Source: Curtobacterium flaccumfaciens (GTDB lineage Bacteria > Actinomycetota > Actinomycetes > Actinomycetales > Microbacteriaceae). Taken from it: 64,000 bases of DNA. The stretch is from positions 1,116,001 through 1,180,000 of the forward strand of contig CP121450.1 of the NCBI GenBank assembly GCA_029689965.1, written 5' to 3'. The position numbers were made by a program, and so were the translations under genes. Below are positions 9,337 through 19,070 of the stretch, in pieces. Numbering within the stretch: position 1 is the stretch's first letter; every line of letters starts with the position of its first letter. The notes beneath the pieces were generated by a model. The model was given only the letters and a program-made list of their open reading frames with translations. It searched no databases and was not told the DNA's origin.

Positions 9337-10385
9337 CTACAGCCAGTTGCGCTTGCGGAAGATCGCCCAGAGCACGCCCATCAGGGCGAGCATCCCGAGG
9401 ATCGCGACCGGGTAGCCGTACCGCCAGTGCAGCTCGGGCATGTGGTCGAAGTTCATCCCGTAGACCCCCGCGATGAGTCCCGGAGCGAAGAGGATCGCCG
9501 CCCACGAGGAGATCTTCTTGACCTCTTCGCCCTGGCGGTGCGCGGCGCGTGCGAGCTGCCGGCTCTCCTCGCCCTGAGCGAGGCTGGCGCTCGTCATGCG
9601 CCGCATCGCCTCGTTCTGCTGCTGCGACACCAGAGTCGAGTGCAGGGTGAGGGCGTTCTCGAGCAGGGCCCGGAACGAGTCCACCCGTTCAGTGACCCGC
9701 AGGGCGTGGTCGAGCACGTTCCGCAGGCGGTGCTGGACCTCGTCGTCGACGCCGTACTTGTCCGCACCGCGGAGGAGTCCCTTCACCATCGCGGGCACCG
9801 GCTTGGTGGCCCGCTGGAACCCGAGCACCTCGCTGAGGAGCTGGTAGATGCGCTTCGAGACCCCGGGGTCGACCTGGCCGGCGAACAGCTGGTCCTCGAT
9901 GGCGTCGACGTGGTCCTGCAGGATCTCGACCACCGGGGCGTAGCCGTCGACGACCTCGTCGAGCACGGCCGTGGTCACGGCTTCCGAGCCCCGCGCGAGG
10001 AACTCCGGGTCCGCCTCCACCCGGGCACGCAGCACCGCGAGGTCGGGGCGCTCGGCGTGCCGGACGCTCACCACGAACCGGTCGCCGACGAACAGGTGCA
10101 CCTCGCCGAACTCGACCGTCTCGGCGCGGGCGTCGAACCACGCGGGCCGGAGCACCAGGAAGAGGGTGTCCCGTACCGCTCGAGCTTCGCGCGCTGGTGC
10201 CCCTTGCGGGCGTCCTCCACCGCGTTCTCGTGCAGGTCGAACTCGGTCGCGACGGCCTCGAGCTCGGCGTCGTCGGGTCGGAGCAGCCCGATCCACGCGA
10301 GGTCGCCCCGCGTCGCGAGCGACAGGGTCGACGGTGATTCGACGCGACGTCCCTCGACGTAGATCGCGTTGTCGATCAGTGCCAT
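9337..10385 (-). CDS. corA: CorA-family magnesium/divalent cation transporter
   Basis: Pentameric inner-membrane Mg2+ channel. The cytoplasmic domain has long helices (VSKRIYQLLSEVLGFQ onward). The first C-terminal membrane helix ends in the signature YGMNFDHMPEL (GMN motif), and the second helix ends FRKRNWL. A frame break near 10173 (GGG for GGGG, RYGDTLFLVL expected) separates the N-terminal 70 residues from the rest. The start ATG at 10385 gives MALIDNAIYVEGRRVE. It converges on the sugar-kinase operon. Confidence 0.92.
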
Positions 10386-10388
10386 GCT

Positions 10389-10530
10389 GTGCTCCTCTCG
10401 GGAGCAGGCAGGCGCGAAGTCGCCCGGAGTGGTCCCGGGGCAGGCGTGGTTCAGCGAACGGGCACGGCGACGACCGTCAGGGGCGGCCGGCCCGATCGAG
10501 GATGGTCACCCGACATCGCGCCTCACCTGC
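10389..10530 (-). ncRNA. Possible Mg2+-responsive (M-box-like) leader of corA
   Basis: The 240-bp gap upstream of corA is gene-free and highly structured on the minus strand. It begins GGGCAGGTGAGGC and ends CACGCCTGCC, which can pair GGCAGG with CCTGCC. GGTGAGGC is a hallmark of actinobacterial M-box riboswitches, but I could not match the rest of the consensus. Covariance-model scoring would decide. Confidence 0.2.
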
Positions 10531-10632
10531 CCTTCTGGTCCGTCGCGGCCGCGGTCCGCAGCCTCGTGGCCACACCCGTGGCCGACGACCGACCCTACTC
10601 CGCCGCCGCGCGAGCGCCAAGTGAGAGGGCGC

Positions 10633-11234
10633 TCACATGCCCCAGACGTCGCGGTTCGACGACGCGACCGCGACGGCTCCGGCGCCGAGGGCGGCCATCA
10701 CGTCGGCCTTGTCGCACACCAGGCCGCCGGCGATGACGGGTACGGCGGTGTCGTCGCGGAGCCACGTGATCACACGTGGCATGCACCCGGGCAGGATCTC
10801 GATCGCGTCCGGACCGGCCTGTTCGACCACTCGGGGAGCTGGCGGTACGAGAACGAGTCGACCAGGAAGAACCGCTGCACGGCCACCAGACCGGCGCGCT
10901 TGGCGGCGCGGACGAGGTTCGACTTCGTGGAGAGCACGCCGTCGGCACGGGTGTGCTCGGCGAGCCAGGTCACGACGACGTCCCGCGCGGCGAACCCGTC
11001 GAGCAGGTCGACGTCCACCAGGACGGTCTTGCCGGCGTCCTTGGCGCGGTCGACGATGTCCGCGATGTCGAGCACGCTGCCGAACAGCACGAAGACGACG
11101 CCTCGGTCCGATGCGAGGACCTCGTCGAGCGCGGACGCGTCCTTGATGCTCGCGATCACCGGGTCGTCCCGCAGCGCGTCGAGCACGGCCTCGGCTCCAG
11201 CGCGCGGTGCGACAGCGCGTTCCGTCGTGGTCAT
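10633..11234 (-). CDS. glpP: Glycerol-3-phosphate-responsive antiterminator (GlpP family)
   Basis: RNA-binding antiterminator of about 200 residues with a TIM-barrel fold. Visible family segments are VIASIKDASALDEVL, VVFVLFGSVLDIADIV, VDLLDGFAARD, LSTKSNLVRAA and, after a frame break near 10815, PDAIEILPGCMPRVI and PVIAGGLVCDKADV. In the family it binds glycerol-3-phosphate and lets RNA polymerase pass leader terminators of glycerol genes. Nearby candidates are the FGGY-kinase operon, whose leader carries a hairpin at 3936-3982, but this link is inferred. Confidence 0.88.
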
Positions 11235-11285
11235 GCCGACCATTGTCCGCGACGCGTCTGGGGACGCGCTGCCCAGCCGCGGCCG

Positions 11286-11385
11286 GTCGTGCCGAGTCTC
11301 GGCCACGCACGCCCGAGACTCGGCGTGGGCGACCGTTCTCGTGCCCGCGGGCACGAGAACGGTCGCTGAGCCCGAGACTCGGGAC
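11286..11385. repeat. Cluster of palindromes, including a perfect 38-bp inverted repeat
   Basis: Three copies of the CCGAGnCTCGG type flank a perfect 38-bp inverted repeat at 11329-11366 centred on CCCGCGGG. The CCGAG/CTCGG units recur near 18700-18940. The region lies between the glpP start and a tandem repeat and holds no gene. Confidence 0.7.
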
Positions 11386-11460
11386 AGCGGGACAGCGGGA
11401 CAGCGGGACAGCGGGACAGCGGGACAGCGGGACAGCGGGACAGCGGGACAGCGGGACAGC
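11381..11460. repeat. Ten exact copies of GGGACAGC (VNTR)
   Basis: Eighty bases made of ten perfect 8-bp units directly downstream of the idi stop. Copy number is likely to vary between strains. Because the unit is 8 bp, it would shift frame if translated. No coding sequence spans it. Confidence 0.9.
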
Positions 11461-11473
11461 GGCCCAGCGGCGC

Positions 11474-12015
11474 TCAGCGCGTGATGTGCAGGCCGGCCGT
11501 CGTGAGTTCGGCGAGCTGCCACCCGAGCCAGGGGCTCCACGCGAACGGCGCCCGGCGACGGACTCCCGCAGGGCGTCCTCGGAGACCCAGGCGTACTCGG
11601 CGACCTCGTCGTCCGCAGGGGCGGGACGTCGTCGGTGACCGCGCGGTACACCGGGCAGACCTCGTTCTCGACGATGCCGGACGCGTCAACGGCCCGGTAC
11701 CGGAAGTCGGGCAGGACGAGTTCGACGTCGCGGACCACGATGCCCAGCTTCGCGGGACGCCCGACGGGCGATGGCGTCCTCGAAGGTCTCGTCCGGGCCC
11801 GGGTGGCCGCAGAACGTGTTCGTCCACACCCCCGGCCACGTCTTCTTCGACAGCGCACGACGGGTCACCAGGACGTCGCCGTCGGTGTTCCGCACGTGGC
11901 ACGAGAAGGCCAGGTGGAGGGGCGTGTGGTCTGTGTGCACCGTGAACTTGTCCGCTGTGCCGATCGGGGTACGATCATCGGCCAGAAGCACCACGGTTTC
12001 CGGGAATGCGCTCAT
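11474..12015 (-). CDS. idi: Isopentenyl-diphosphate delta-isomerase, type I
   Basis: Interconverts IPP and DMAPP, supplying the prenyl primer for crtE next door. About 180 residues. The N-terminus reads [19 protein letters not shown], the Nudix-fold catalytic region [19 protein letters not shown] holds the active-site Cys and His, and [18 protein letters not shown] follows. Frame breaks near 11764, 11622 and 11552 divide it into four segments ending GLHITR. It is transcribed away from crtE, only 21 bp separating the two starts. Confidence 0.85.
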
Positions 12016-12036
12016 CTGCCTCGATAGGTTAGGCCA
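12016..12036. promoter_or_regulatory. Overlapping divergent promoters between idi and crtE
   Basis: The 21 bp between the start codons hold CGATAGGTTAGGCC. TAGGTT is a suitable -10 box for a leaderless crtE mRNA. On the other strand, TAACCT overlaps it and GAGG sits just before the idi ATG. The two promoters must compete for the same DNA. Leaderless starts are inferred from spacing. Confidence 0.5.
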
Positions 12037-13094
12037 ATGAGCGAGGAAGCGGCCACCGTGGCGCACATCGGCCTCGCGCTCGTCGACGACTGCCTCGAGC
12101 GCTTCTTCGCCGTGTCGTCCACGCGCGCCGCTCGCTACGGCCGCCCGTCGGAGGAGCTCTGGCGGGTGCTCCGGAGGGCGAGCCTGGGCGGGAAGCGCTT
12201 CCGACCGCGCATGGTGCTCACCGCCTACAACGGGCTCGGTGGGAGCGATCCGCACGCCGCTGCGAACGTGGCCGCCGCCTACGAACTCCTGCACACCGCG
12301 CTGGTCGTGCACGACGACGTCATCGACCGTGACTGGTCCCGCCGCGGCCAGCCGAACGTCGCGGGCTCCTTCCGCGACACCGGCACGACGGGCGGGTTGC
12401 CGCTGCCGACCGCCGAGCACCGTGGCATGAGCGCCGCGGTCATCGCCGGGGACCTCGCCCTGGCAGCCGCACCCCGGTTCATCGACGCCTCCGGCGTCAC
12501 AGGAGACCGTCGCGCCCGCCTCCTCGACCTGCTCGACGAGGCCGTGTTCGCCAGTGCCGCGGGGGAGATGGCGGACGTGGACCTCGCCCTCGGCGTGATG
12601 CCCACCGTGGACGAGGTGCTCCGGATGGAGCGGGCGAAGACGAGCGTGTACTCCTTCGAGGCGCCGCTGCAGTCCGGTGCCGTGCTGGCCGGGGCGCCGG
12701 AGCCGGTGGTCGCCGCGCTCGGTGCCTTCGGCCGCGAGATCGGCATCGCCTACCAGATCGTGGACGACCTGCTCGGGTGTTCGGCGACGAGGGCACGACG
12801 GGCAAGTCTGCGCTCGGCGACCTGCGCGAGGGCAAGCGGACCATGCTCGTCGCCCACGCCGCGACCACCCCGTGCTGGTCCGACATCGCCCCGCACCTCG
12901 GCGACCCAGGCCTCACCGAGGAGCGCGCGGCCACGATCCGCACAGCCCTGGAGACGTGCGGTGCCCGAGCCGCCGCGGAGTCGCGCATCGCGGAGCACGC
13001 GGCCCTCGCCCGAGCCGAACTCGCCGGACTGCCCTACGACCTCGCCGACCACCTGGAGGACCTCGTGACCGAACTCGTGGAGCGCGTCCGTTGA
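12037..13094 (+). CDS. crtE: Geranylgeranyl / polyprenyl diphosphate synthase
   Basis: Condenses IPP onto allylic diphosphates to make GGPP for phytoene. About 352 residues. The first aspartate-rich motif is in [19 protein letters not shown], the second in [20 protein letters not shown], with the basic [11 protein letters not shown] near residue 55. The frame breaks at about 12778 (GGG for GGGG) inside the second motif. The stop overlaps the TTG start of crtB. Position and partners support crtE rather than a housekeeping synthase. Confidence 0.92.
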
Positions 13095-14017
13095 CACACA
13101 GCCCCACCACGGGTGCCGCTCGGCTCCCGCTGTACGACGCGACGGCCGAAGCGGCGTCGGGCGTCGTGATCGACCGGTACTCGACGTCCTTCGGGCTCGC
13201 GAGCCGGCTGCTCACGAGGGACACCCGCGAGCACATCCGGAACGTGTACGCCCTCGTCCGGGTCGCCGACGAGGTCGTCGACGGTCCCGCGACCGAGGCC
13301 GGGCTCGGCCAGGACCTCGCCCGCACCGTCCTCGACGAGCTCGAGGCCGACACCGAGCGCGCGATCGCCCTCGGCTTCTCGGTGAACCCGGTCGTGCACG
13401 CCTTCGCCCGCACCGCCCGAGTGACCGGGTTCGGTCCCGAGCTGACGCGTCCGTTCTTCGCGTCGATGCGGATGGACCTGGACCGGACCGAGCACGACGA
13501 CGCCTCGTTCGCGGAGTACGTGTACGGCTCGGCGGAGGTGGTGGGCCTCATGTGTCTCCGCGCCTTCGTGTACCGCGCCGGACGCCCGACGTTCGACGCC
13601 TCCGTGCTCGTCGACGGCGCTCGCGCACTCGGCGCGGCCTTCCAGAAGGTCAACTTCCTGCGCGACCTGCACGCCGACTTCGAGGTCCTCGGACGCTCGT
13701 ACTTCCCGGGCGTCGAGGTCCGCACCTTCGACGAGGCCACGAAGGACCGGCTCGTCGTCGACGTCCAGGCGGACCTCGACCGTGCCGCCGCGACCGTCCG
13801 GTTGCTTCCGGCTGACGCGAGGAACGCGGTCGGCCTCGCGCACGCGCTCTTCCAGGAGCTCAACGACCGCATCGCGGTCACGCCGGCGCACCGCCTCATC
13901 ACGACGCGCGTGCGCGTCCCGAATCCGGTGAAGGCGCGCCTGGCCGCACAGGTGCTCGCCGGACGTGCGCCGCTGCGGTCGCGCGCGACCCACCACCGGG
14001 CTGGAGGCACGGCGTGA
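13091..14017 (+). CDS. crtB: Phytoene synthase
   Basis: Joins two GGPP to phytoene. 308 residues in the squalene/phytoene synthase fold, with STSFGLASRLL, the first aspartate motif YALVRVADEVVDG, and the second in KVNFLRDLHADFEVLGRSYFP. It starts with TTG overlapping the crtE stop (TTGA) and ends in a GTGA overlap with crtI. Its last codons and the crtI start lie inside a CTGGAGGC-type palindrome. Confidence 0.94.
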   Translation: MTHSPTTGAARLPLYDATAEAASGVVIDRYSTSFGLASRLLTRDTREHIRNVYALVRVADEVVDGPATEAGLGQDLARTVLDELEADTERAIALGFSVNPVVHAFARTARVTGFGPELTRPFFASMRMDLDRTEHDDASFAEYVYGSAEVVGLMCLRAFVYRAGRPTFDASVLVDGARALGAAFQKVNFLRDLHADFEVLGRSYFPGVEVRTFDEATKDRLVVDVQADLDRAAATVRLLPADARNAVGLAHALFQELNDRIAVTPAHRLITTRVRVPNPVKARLAAQVLAGRAPLRSRATHHRAGGTA

Positions 14018-14038
14018 CCCCGCCCCGCGCCTCCGGTC
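13998..14038. repeat. CTGGAGGCACGG palindromic repeat spanning the crtB/crtI junction
   Basis: CTGGAGGCACGG and the complementary CGCGCCTCCGG flank the crtB stop and crtI start, so the repeat encodes the C-terminus of CrtB and the first residues of CrtI (TPPRASGP). The hairpin would cover the crtI start codon in the mRNA. Confidence 0.65.
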
Positions 14039-15652
14039 CGAAGAAGGCCGGCACCACGACCAACCGCAAGGTGCCCGCCCGTCGCGCCGTCGTCATCGGC
14101 GGCGGCATCAGCGGACTCGCGTCCGCCGCGCTCCTCGCGCGTGACGGGTTCTCGGTGACGGTGCTCGAACAACGAAAAGCACTCGGCGGACGCGCCGGGT
14201 CCTGGGAGCGGGACGGGTTCCGGTTCGACACCGGACCGTCGTGGTACCTCATGCCCGAGGTGTTCGATCACTTCTTCCAGTTGCTCGGCACCTCGGCGGA
14301 CGCCGAACTGGACCTCGAGAAGCTCGACCCCGGCTACCGCGTGTACAGCGAGGGCCACGACGAGCCCATCGACCTCCGTGCCGACCGCGAGGCGAACATC
14401 GCGCTCTTCGAGTCGATCGAACCGGGTTCCGGCAAGCGGATGCGGAAGTACCTCGCGTCCGCCGAGGACACCTACGCGATGGCGGTCCGCCGCTTCCTCT
14501 ACACCTCGTTCCAGGACCTCCGGACGCTCGCGGCCCCGGACGTCCTCCGCCGGCTGCCGAAGCTCGCCCGTCTGCTCATCGAGCCGCTGTCCACGTTCGC
14601 GGAGTCGGCTGTCAGGGACCGGCGGCTCTGGCAGGTCCTCGGCTACCCGGCGGTGTTCCTCGGCACGAGCCCGTACGCGGCGCCGAGCATGTACCACCTC
14701 ATGAGCCACCTCGACCTGGCGGACGGAGTGCTCTACCCGAAGGGCGGCATCACCGAGGTCATCGCCGCCGTCGAACGGGTCGCCCGCCGCGAGGGCGCGA
14801 AGATCATCGTCGGCGCGAAGGTCGAGCGCATCGCCGTCGAGGACGGGCACGTCACCGGCGTCGTGCACCGTGACCGTCGGGGCGCGCAGCACACCGCGCC
14901 CGCCGACCTCGTCGTGAGCGCCGCGGACCTCCGGCACACCGAGCTGCAGCTGCTCGACGTGGAACACCGGACGTACCCGGCCTCGCACTGGGGAAGCGCG
15001 ACCCGGGGCCGAGCGCCGTGCTCGTGTACCTGGGGATCGACGGCCCGGTACCGGGCCTGCTGCACCACACGTTGGTCTTCACCGAGGACTGGAAGACGAA
15101 CTTCGGCGCGATCTTCGGCGCCGACCGGCGCGTCCCCGACCCGGCCTCGATCTACGTCTGCGCACCGTCGGAGACCGATCCGTCCGTGGCGCCGCCCGGG
15201 TCGAGCAACCTGTTCGTGCTCGTCCCCTGCCCGCAGACCCGACGATCGGCAGGGGCGGCCTCGACGGCTCCGGAGACTACGAGGTCGAGCGGATCGCGGA
15301 CCGGGCGATCGACGTCGTCGCGGCGCGTGCCGGCGTGCCCGACCTGCGGGACCGGATCCGGGTCCGGCGGACGATCGGTCCGCGGGACTTCGCCGACGAC
15401 TACAACGCCTGGAACGGGTCGATGCTCGGCCCGGCGCACACCCTGAAGCAGAGCGCGTTCTTCCGAGAGAAGAACGCCTCCCGGAGGGTCGAGGGGCTGT
15501 ACTACGCCGGTGCGTCGACGATCCCGGGCATCGGTCTGCCGATGTGCCTCATCAGCGCGGAGGTGCTCCTCAAGCGCATCCACGGCGACACCAGCACCGA
15601 GCCGCTGCCGGCGCCGCTGGGCGCGCCGCGGAACCGGTCCGGGACCGTCTGA
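14014..15652 (+). CDS. crtI: Phytoene desaturase
   Basis: FAD-dependent desaturase converting phytoene to lycopene. About 546 residues. The N-terminal dinucleotide fold reads VVIGGGISGLASAALLARDG, followed by LGGRAGSWERDGFRFDTGPSWYL split over the family positions. The C-terminus YYAGASTIPGIGLPMCLISA is diagnostic. Frame breaks near 14993 and 15238 (G and C runs shortened) divide it into three parts. GTG start overlaps the crtB stop. TGATG overlap links it to the cyclase subunit gene. Confidence 0.93.
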
Positions 15653-15993
15653 TGCCCGGGTTGTACCTGGCCGGACTCGTCGTGTCACTCGTCGGCATGA
15701 CCGTGCTCGACGCCCGCTTCCGGCTGTTCTTCTGGCGTGCACCGTGGCGCGCCGCTGCCGTGATGGTGGTCGGCGTGGCGTTCTTCCTGCTGTGGGACGT
15801 GCTCGGCATCGCGCTCGGCATCTTCTTCATCGGGCCCCAGAACCTGCTGACGGGGGTGCTCCTGGCGCCTGACGTCCCGCTCGAGGAGCTCTTCTTCCTG
15901 CTGCTGCTCTGCTACACGACGATGGACCTGGTCGGCTTCGTCCGGCCCGTGGTCGACCGCGCCCGGGCGCGCGCGGAACGGGGCAGCTCGTGA
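15652..15993 (+). CDS. crtYe: Lycopene cyclase subunit (CrtYe/CrtYc type)
   Basis: 113-residue membrane protein, one half of the heterodimeric lycopene cyclase of Gram-positive C50 producers. It has three hydrophobic helices and the conserved PLEELFFLLLLCYTTMDL segment with the catalytic acidic residues. It starts in a TGATG overlap with crtI and ends in a GTGA overlap with the second subunit. Ring type (epsilon, gamma or beta) cannot be read from sequence by eye. Confidence 0.85.
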   Translation: MPGLYLAGLVVSLVGMTVLDARFRLFFWRAPWRAAAVMVVGVAFFLLWDVLGIALGIFFIGPQNLLTGVLLAPDVPLEELFFLLLLCYTTMDLVGFVRPVVDRARARAERGSS

Positions 15994-16489
15994 CGGGTCC
16001 CGGCGCCTACGCCCTGCTCGCCCTGCCGTTCTTCGCCGTCGTGACCGTCGTGGCGGTCGTCGCGGGCATCGTCGCCGACCGCCGCGCCCGGGCACGCGGT
16101 AGTCGCGCCACCACCGGACGCCGGGGCCTGCTCGTCACCGCGCTGATCGCCGGCGTCGCGCTCCTCGGCATGACGATCGTGTTCGACAACGTCATCGTGA
16201 CGCTGCGGATCGTCGCGTACGACCCGGCGCTGATCAGCGGTGCGAAGATCGGGGCGATCCCCGTCGAGGACCTCGCGTACGCGATCGCCGCGATCGTCCT
16301 GCTGCCCAGCCTCTGGGTCCTGTTCGACCGGACCGACGCCGGCACCGGCAGCAGGACCGACGCCGGCACCGGCGACCGGACCGGCGCCGGCACCGGAGAC
16401 CGGAGCGGCGACCGGACCAGCGGCCGGAGCCGGCCGGTCTCGCGCCCGCGCCCGACCCGACCCACGCACCACCGGAGGAGTCCCCGTGA
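15990..16489 (+). CDS. crtYf: Lycopene cyclase subunit (CrtYf/CrtYd type)
   Basis: Second cyclase subunit, starting GTG in overlap with crtYe. Membrane helices include YALLALPFFAVVTVVAVVAG and LVTALIAGVALLGMTIVFDN. The conserved VEDLAYAIAAIVLLPSLW matches the family. The C-terminal tail is a low-complexity run of TDAGTG/TGDRTGAG repeats (16333-16440). No stop occurs in frame before the elongase, so a frame break probably lies in the repeats; a TGA at 16487-16489 overlapping the next GTG is the likely end. Confidence 0.75.
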
Positions 16490-17411
16490 ACGCGAGCACC
16501 GCCTCCAGACCGTCGACCCTGCGCGCGCTGTTCGTGTCGTCGCGCCCGATCAGCTGGGTGAACACCGCGTACCCGTTCGGCGCCGCGTACCTGCTCGGCA
16601 GCGGCGTCGGCGTCGACGGTGGCGGCGGGTTCTCGCTCGTGGCGTTCCTCGTCGGGGTCGTGTACTTCCTCGTGCCCTACAACCTGGCGATGTACGGCAT
16701 CAACGACGTCTTCGACTACGAGTCCGACCTGCGGAACCCGCGGAAGGGCGGGGTCGAGGGCGCCCTGCTCGACAAGAGCGTGCACCGCACCACGCTGTGG
16801 GCCGTCGTCGTCACGAACGTGCCGTTCCTCGTCGCGCTCGTCGTGCTCGGGGCGGTGAGCGGGAACGGGCCGTGGTCGTGGCTGGTCCTCGCGATCAGCG
16901 TGTTCGCGGTCATCGCGTACTCGGCGCCGGGGCTCCGCTTCAAGGAGCAGCCGTTCCTCGACTCGCTGACCTCGTCGACCCACTTCGTGTCGCCGGCGAT
17001 CTACGGTCTGGCGCTCGCCGGGCCGCACTGGACCGGACAACTCGTCGCCGTGTGCGTGGCGTTCTTCCTCTGGGGTGTGGCCTCGCACGCGTTCGGTGCC
17101 GTGCAGGACGTCCTGGCCGACCGGGCCGGCGGGATCGGCTCCGTGGCGACCGTCATCGGTGCCCGGGCCACCGTGCGGCTGGCGTTCGCGGCGTACCTGG
17201 TCGCCGGTGTCGCGCTGCTGTTCTCGGCGTTCCCGGGCCGATCGCCGCGGTCGTGGTCGTGCCGTACGCCCTCAACGTCCTGCCGTGGTGGAACGTCACC
17301 GACGACGGCGCCGAGTCGGCCAACGCCGGCTGGAAGCGGTTCCTCTGGATCAACTACCTCGCCGGCTTCATCGTCACGATGGCATTCATCGCGTACGCGT
17401 TCACCCACTGA
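16486..17411 (+). CDS. crtEb: Lycopene elongase / prenyltransferase (UbiA family)
   Basis: Adds two C5 units to lycopene to give the C50 skeleton. About 308 residues with eight to nine membrane helices. The first aspartate motif is in MYGINDVFDYESDLRNPRKG and the second region reads HAFGAVQDVLADRAGG. GGAGGAG lies 5 nt before the GTG. A frame break near 17237 precedes PIAAVVVVPYALNVLPWW. Together with the split cyclase it points to a C50 carotenoid such as decaprenoxanthin or C.p.450. Confidence 0.9.
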
Positions 17412-17431
17412 TCACGGCCCTCGTCGCCCCG

Positions 17432-17455
17432 AGGTCCCGAGATCTCGGCACCTCG
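17432..17455. terminator. Hairpin downstream of the carotenoid operon
   Basis: GAGGTCCCGAGATCTCGG followed by CACCTC forms an almost perfect hairpin 20 bp after the elongase stop. It is the likely end of the crt transcript. The remaining 165 bp to the next start show no gene. Confidence 0.5.
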
Positions 17456-17621
17456 CCGCCCGTCGGGGTCCGCCGTGGAACGTCGGCGCGCAGCGTGCGG
17501 TGTGTCCTGGAACCCAGGCGTCGCGACCCCGGCGGCTCGGCGGGGTGTCGGAGGGACCCTGACAGACTGGACGCATGCGCCGCGGGAGTCGTGGCGCACC
17601 ACGCCACGAGGGAGTGCACGC

Positions 17622-18666
17622 ATGACGGTCCGGATCATCCACGTCGGTCTCGGAGGGTGGGGCGGCAACTGGGCCCGCACCGCCATCCCGGAGGTCACCG
17701 AAGTGGAGGTGGTCGGGATCGTCGACCCGGTCCCCGCGACGCTGGACGCCGTGCGCACGGACCTCGGTCTGCCGGAATCCGCGGCGTTCGCGTCCCTCAC
17801 CGAGGCGCTCGCCGGTGTCGAGGCCGATGCCGTCGTCATCACCGCCCCCGCCGTGACGCACGTGCCGCTCGCGCTCGAGGCCCTCGAGGCCGGCAAGCAC
17901 GTCCTCGTCGAGAAGCCGTTCGCCAACACCACGGACGAGGCCGTCGCCGCCGTCCGCCGCGCCGAGGAACTCGGGCTCGTGCTGCAGGTCAGCCAGAACT
18001 ACCGCTGGTACCCAGCGCCCCGGGTCGCGCAGGAGCTGCTGGCGGCGGGCACGCTGGGCGAGCTGTCGGCGATCGACATCGACTTCCGGCAGTGGGACAA
18101 CGACCTCGCGTTCGAGGAGCACCCGCACTACCGGTTCCCGCACGCCATGATCAACGACATGGCCATCCACCACTTCGACCTCATCCGGATGGTCACCGGT
18201 CGCGAGGCCGTCCGTGTTTACGCGAAGGCCTCGTACCCTTCGTACAGCAAGTACCAGGACGAGGCGGTCGCGTCGATGATCATCGAGCTCGACGACGGCC
18301 TGGTGGTGAGCTACCGCGGCAGCTGGCTCTCGCGCGGCCCACGGACCGCCTGGGCGGGCGAGTGGAGCATCCAGGGCGAGGACGGTGAGCTTCTGGTTCA
18401 CGAGTCGTGACGGATCGCCGAACGCGGTCGACGGCGACCGGGTGACGGTCCGCCGCGACCAGGATGCCGTGGCCGAACCCGTCGAGCTGCCGACGATGCC
18501 GCACACCGACCGGCAGGGCGGGCTGCAGGCGTTCGCGCGGTCGGTCTCGGGTGGTCCCGCGCCCGAGACGAGCGGCCGTGACAACCTGCGGAGCCTCGCC
18601 CTCATGGAGGCGGCGGGCCGCTCGGCGGCCTCCGGCCGTCCGGAGGACGTCGTCGTCCCGTCCTGA
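17622..18666 (+). CDS. Gfo/Idh/MocA-family oxidoreductase
   Basis: NAD(P)-dependent sugar or inositol dehydrogenase-like protein of about 347 residues. Rossmann segment IIHVGLGGWGGNWART at the N-terminus, then EALEAGKHVLVEKPFANT, the family EKP motif, and HAMINDMAIHHFDLIRMVTG. A frame break near 18390 (AGCTTC for AGTTC) precedes FWFTSRDGSPNAVDG. It stands alone between the crt cluster and a repeat-rich gap. Substrate unknown. Confidence 0.88.
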
Positions 18667-18699
18667 CGCGCGTCGCGCGTCGCCGCGCGCTCGGGGCGG

Positions 18700-18940
18700 C
18701 TGCCCCGAGTCTCGGGGTGAGCGTCGGTTCTCGGGGCCGTGGGCGCGAGTCGTGTCGTCCACCGCGAGACTCGCGCCGCTACGCGACCCTGTAGCGGACT
18801 GGAGGCACGGGCCGGGGTCGCCCCGTGCCTCCAGTCCGCAGACGGCCGGGTCTCGGTCCCTCTGCCCCGAGTCTCGGGGTGAGCGTCGGATCTCGGGGCC
18901 GTGGGCGCGAGTCGTGTCGTCCACCGCGAGACTCGCGCCG
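18700..18940. repeat. 79-bp direct repeat flanking a palindromic element
   Basis: Positions 18700-18778 and 18862-18940 agree in 78 of 79 bases. Each holds CCCCGAGTCTCGGGG and a GCGCGAGTC ... GACTCGCGC hairpin. Between them lies a CTGGAGGCACGG palindrome at 18796-18837. The 400 bp between the oxidoreductase and DUF3618 genes contain these repeats and no gene. Confidence 0.85.
18796..18837. repeat. CTGGAGGCACGG palindromic dispersed repeat, member 4
   Basis: Inverted repeat GGACTGGAGGCACGGGGC-like with arm complement GCCTCCAGTCC, nearly perfect over 17 bp per arm. It sits exactly between the two copies of the 79-bp direct repeat. Confidence 0.8.
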
Positions 18941-19070
18941 GGGCGCGCGCCGGGAGCGCGCCCGGGGTGCGCACCAGGAGCGCCCTGGCGACCTCTCAGG
19001 ACGGCATGCACGGCACGGTCGGCGGACCGTTCTGGACGCGACCCCCGGCGGAGCGTGTACGAAATGGGGA

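Noticed and set aside
11381..11460. CRISPR array
   Set aside because: Units are 8 bp with no spacers and no cas genes are nearby.
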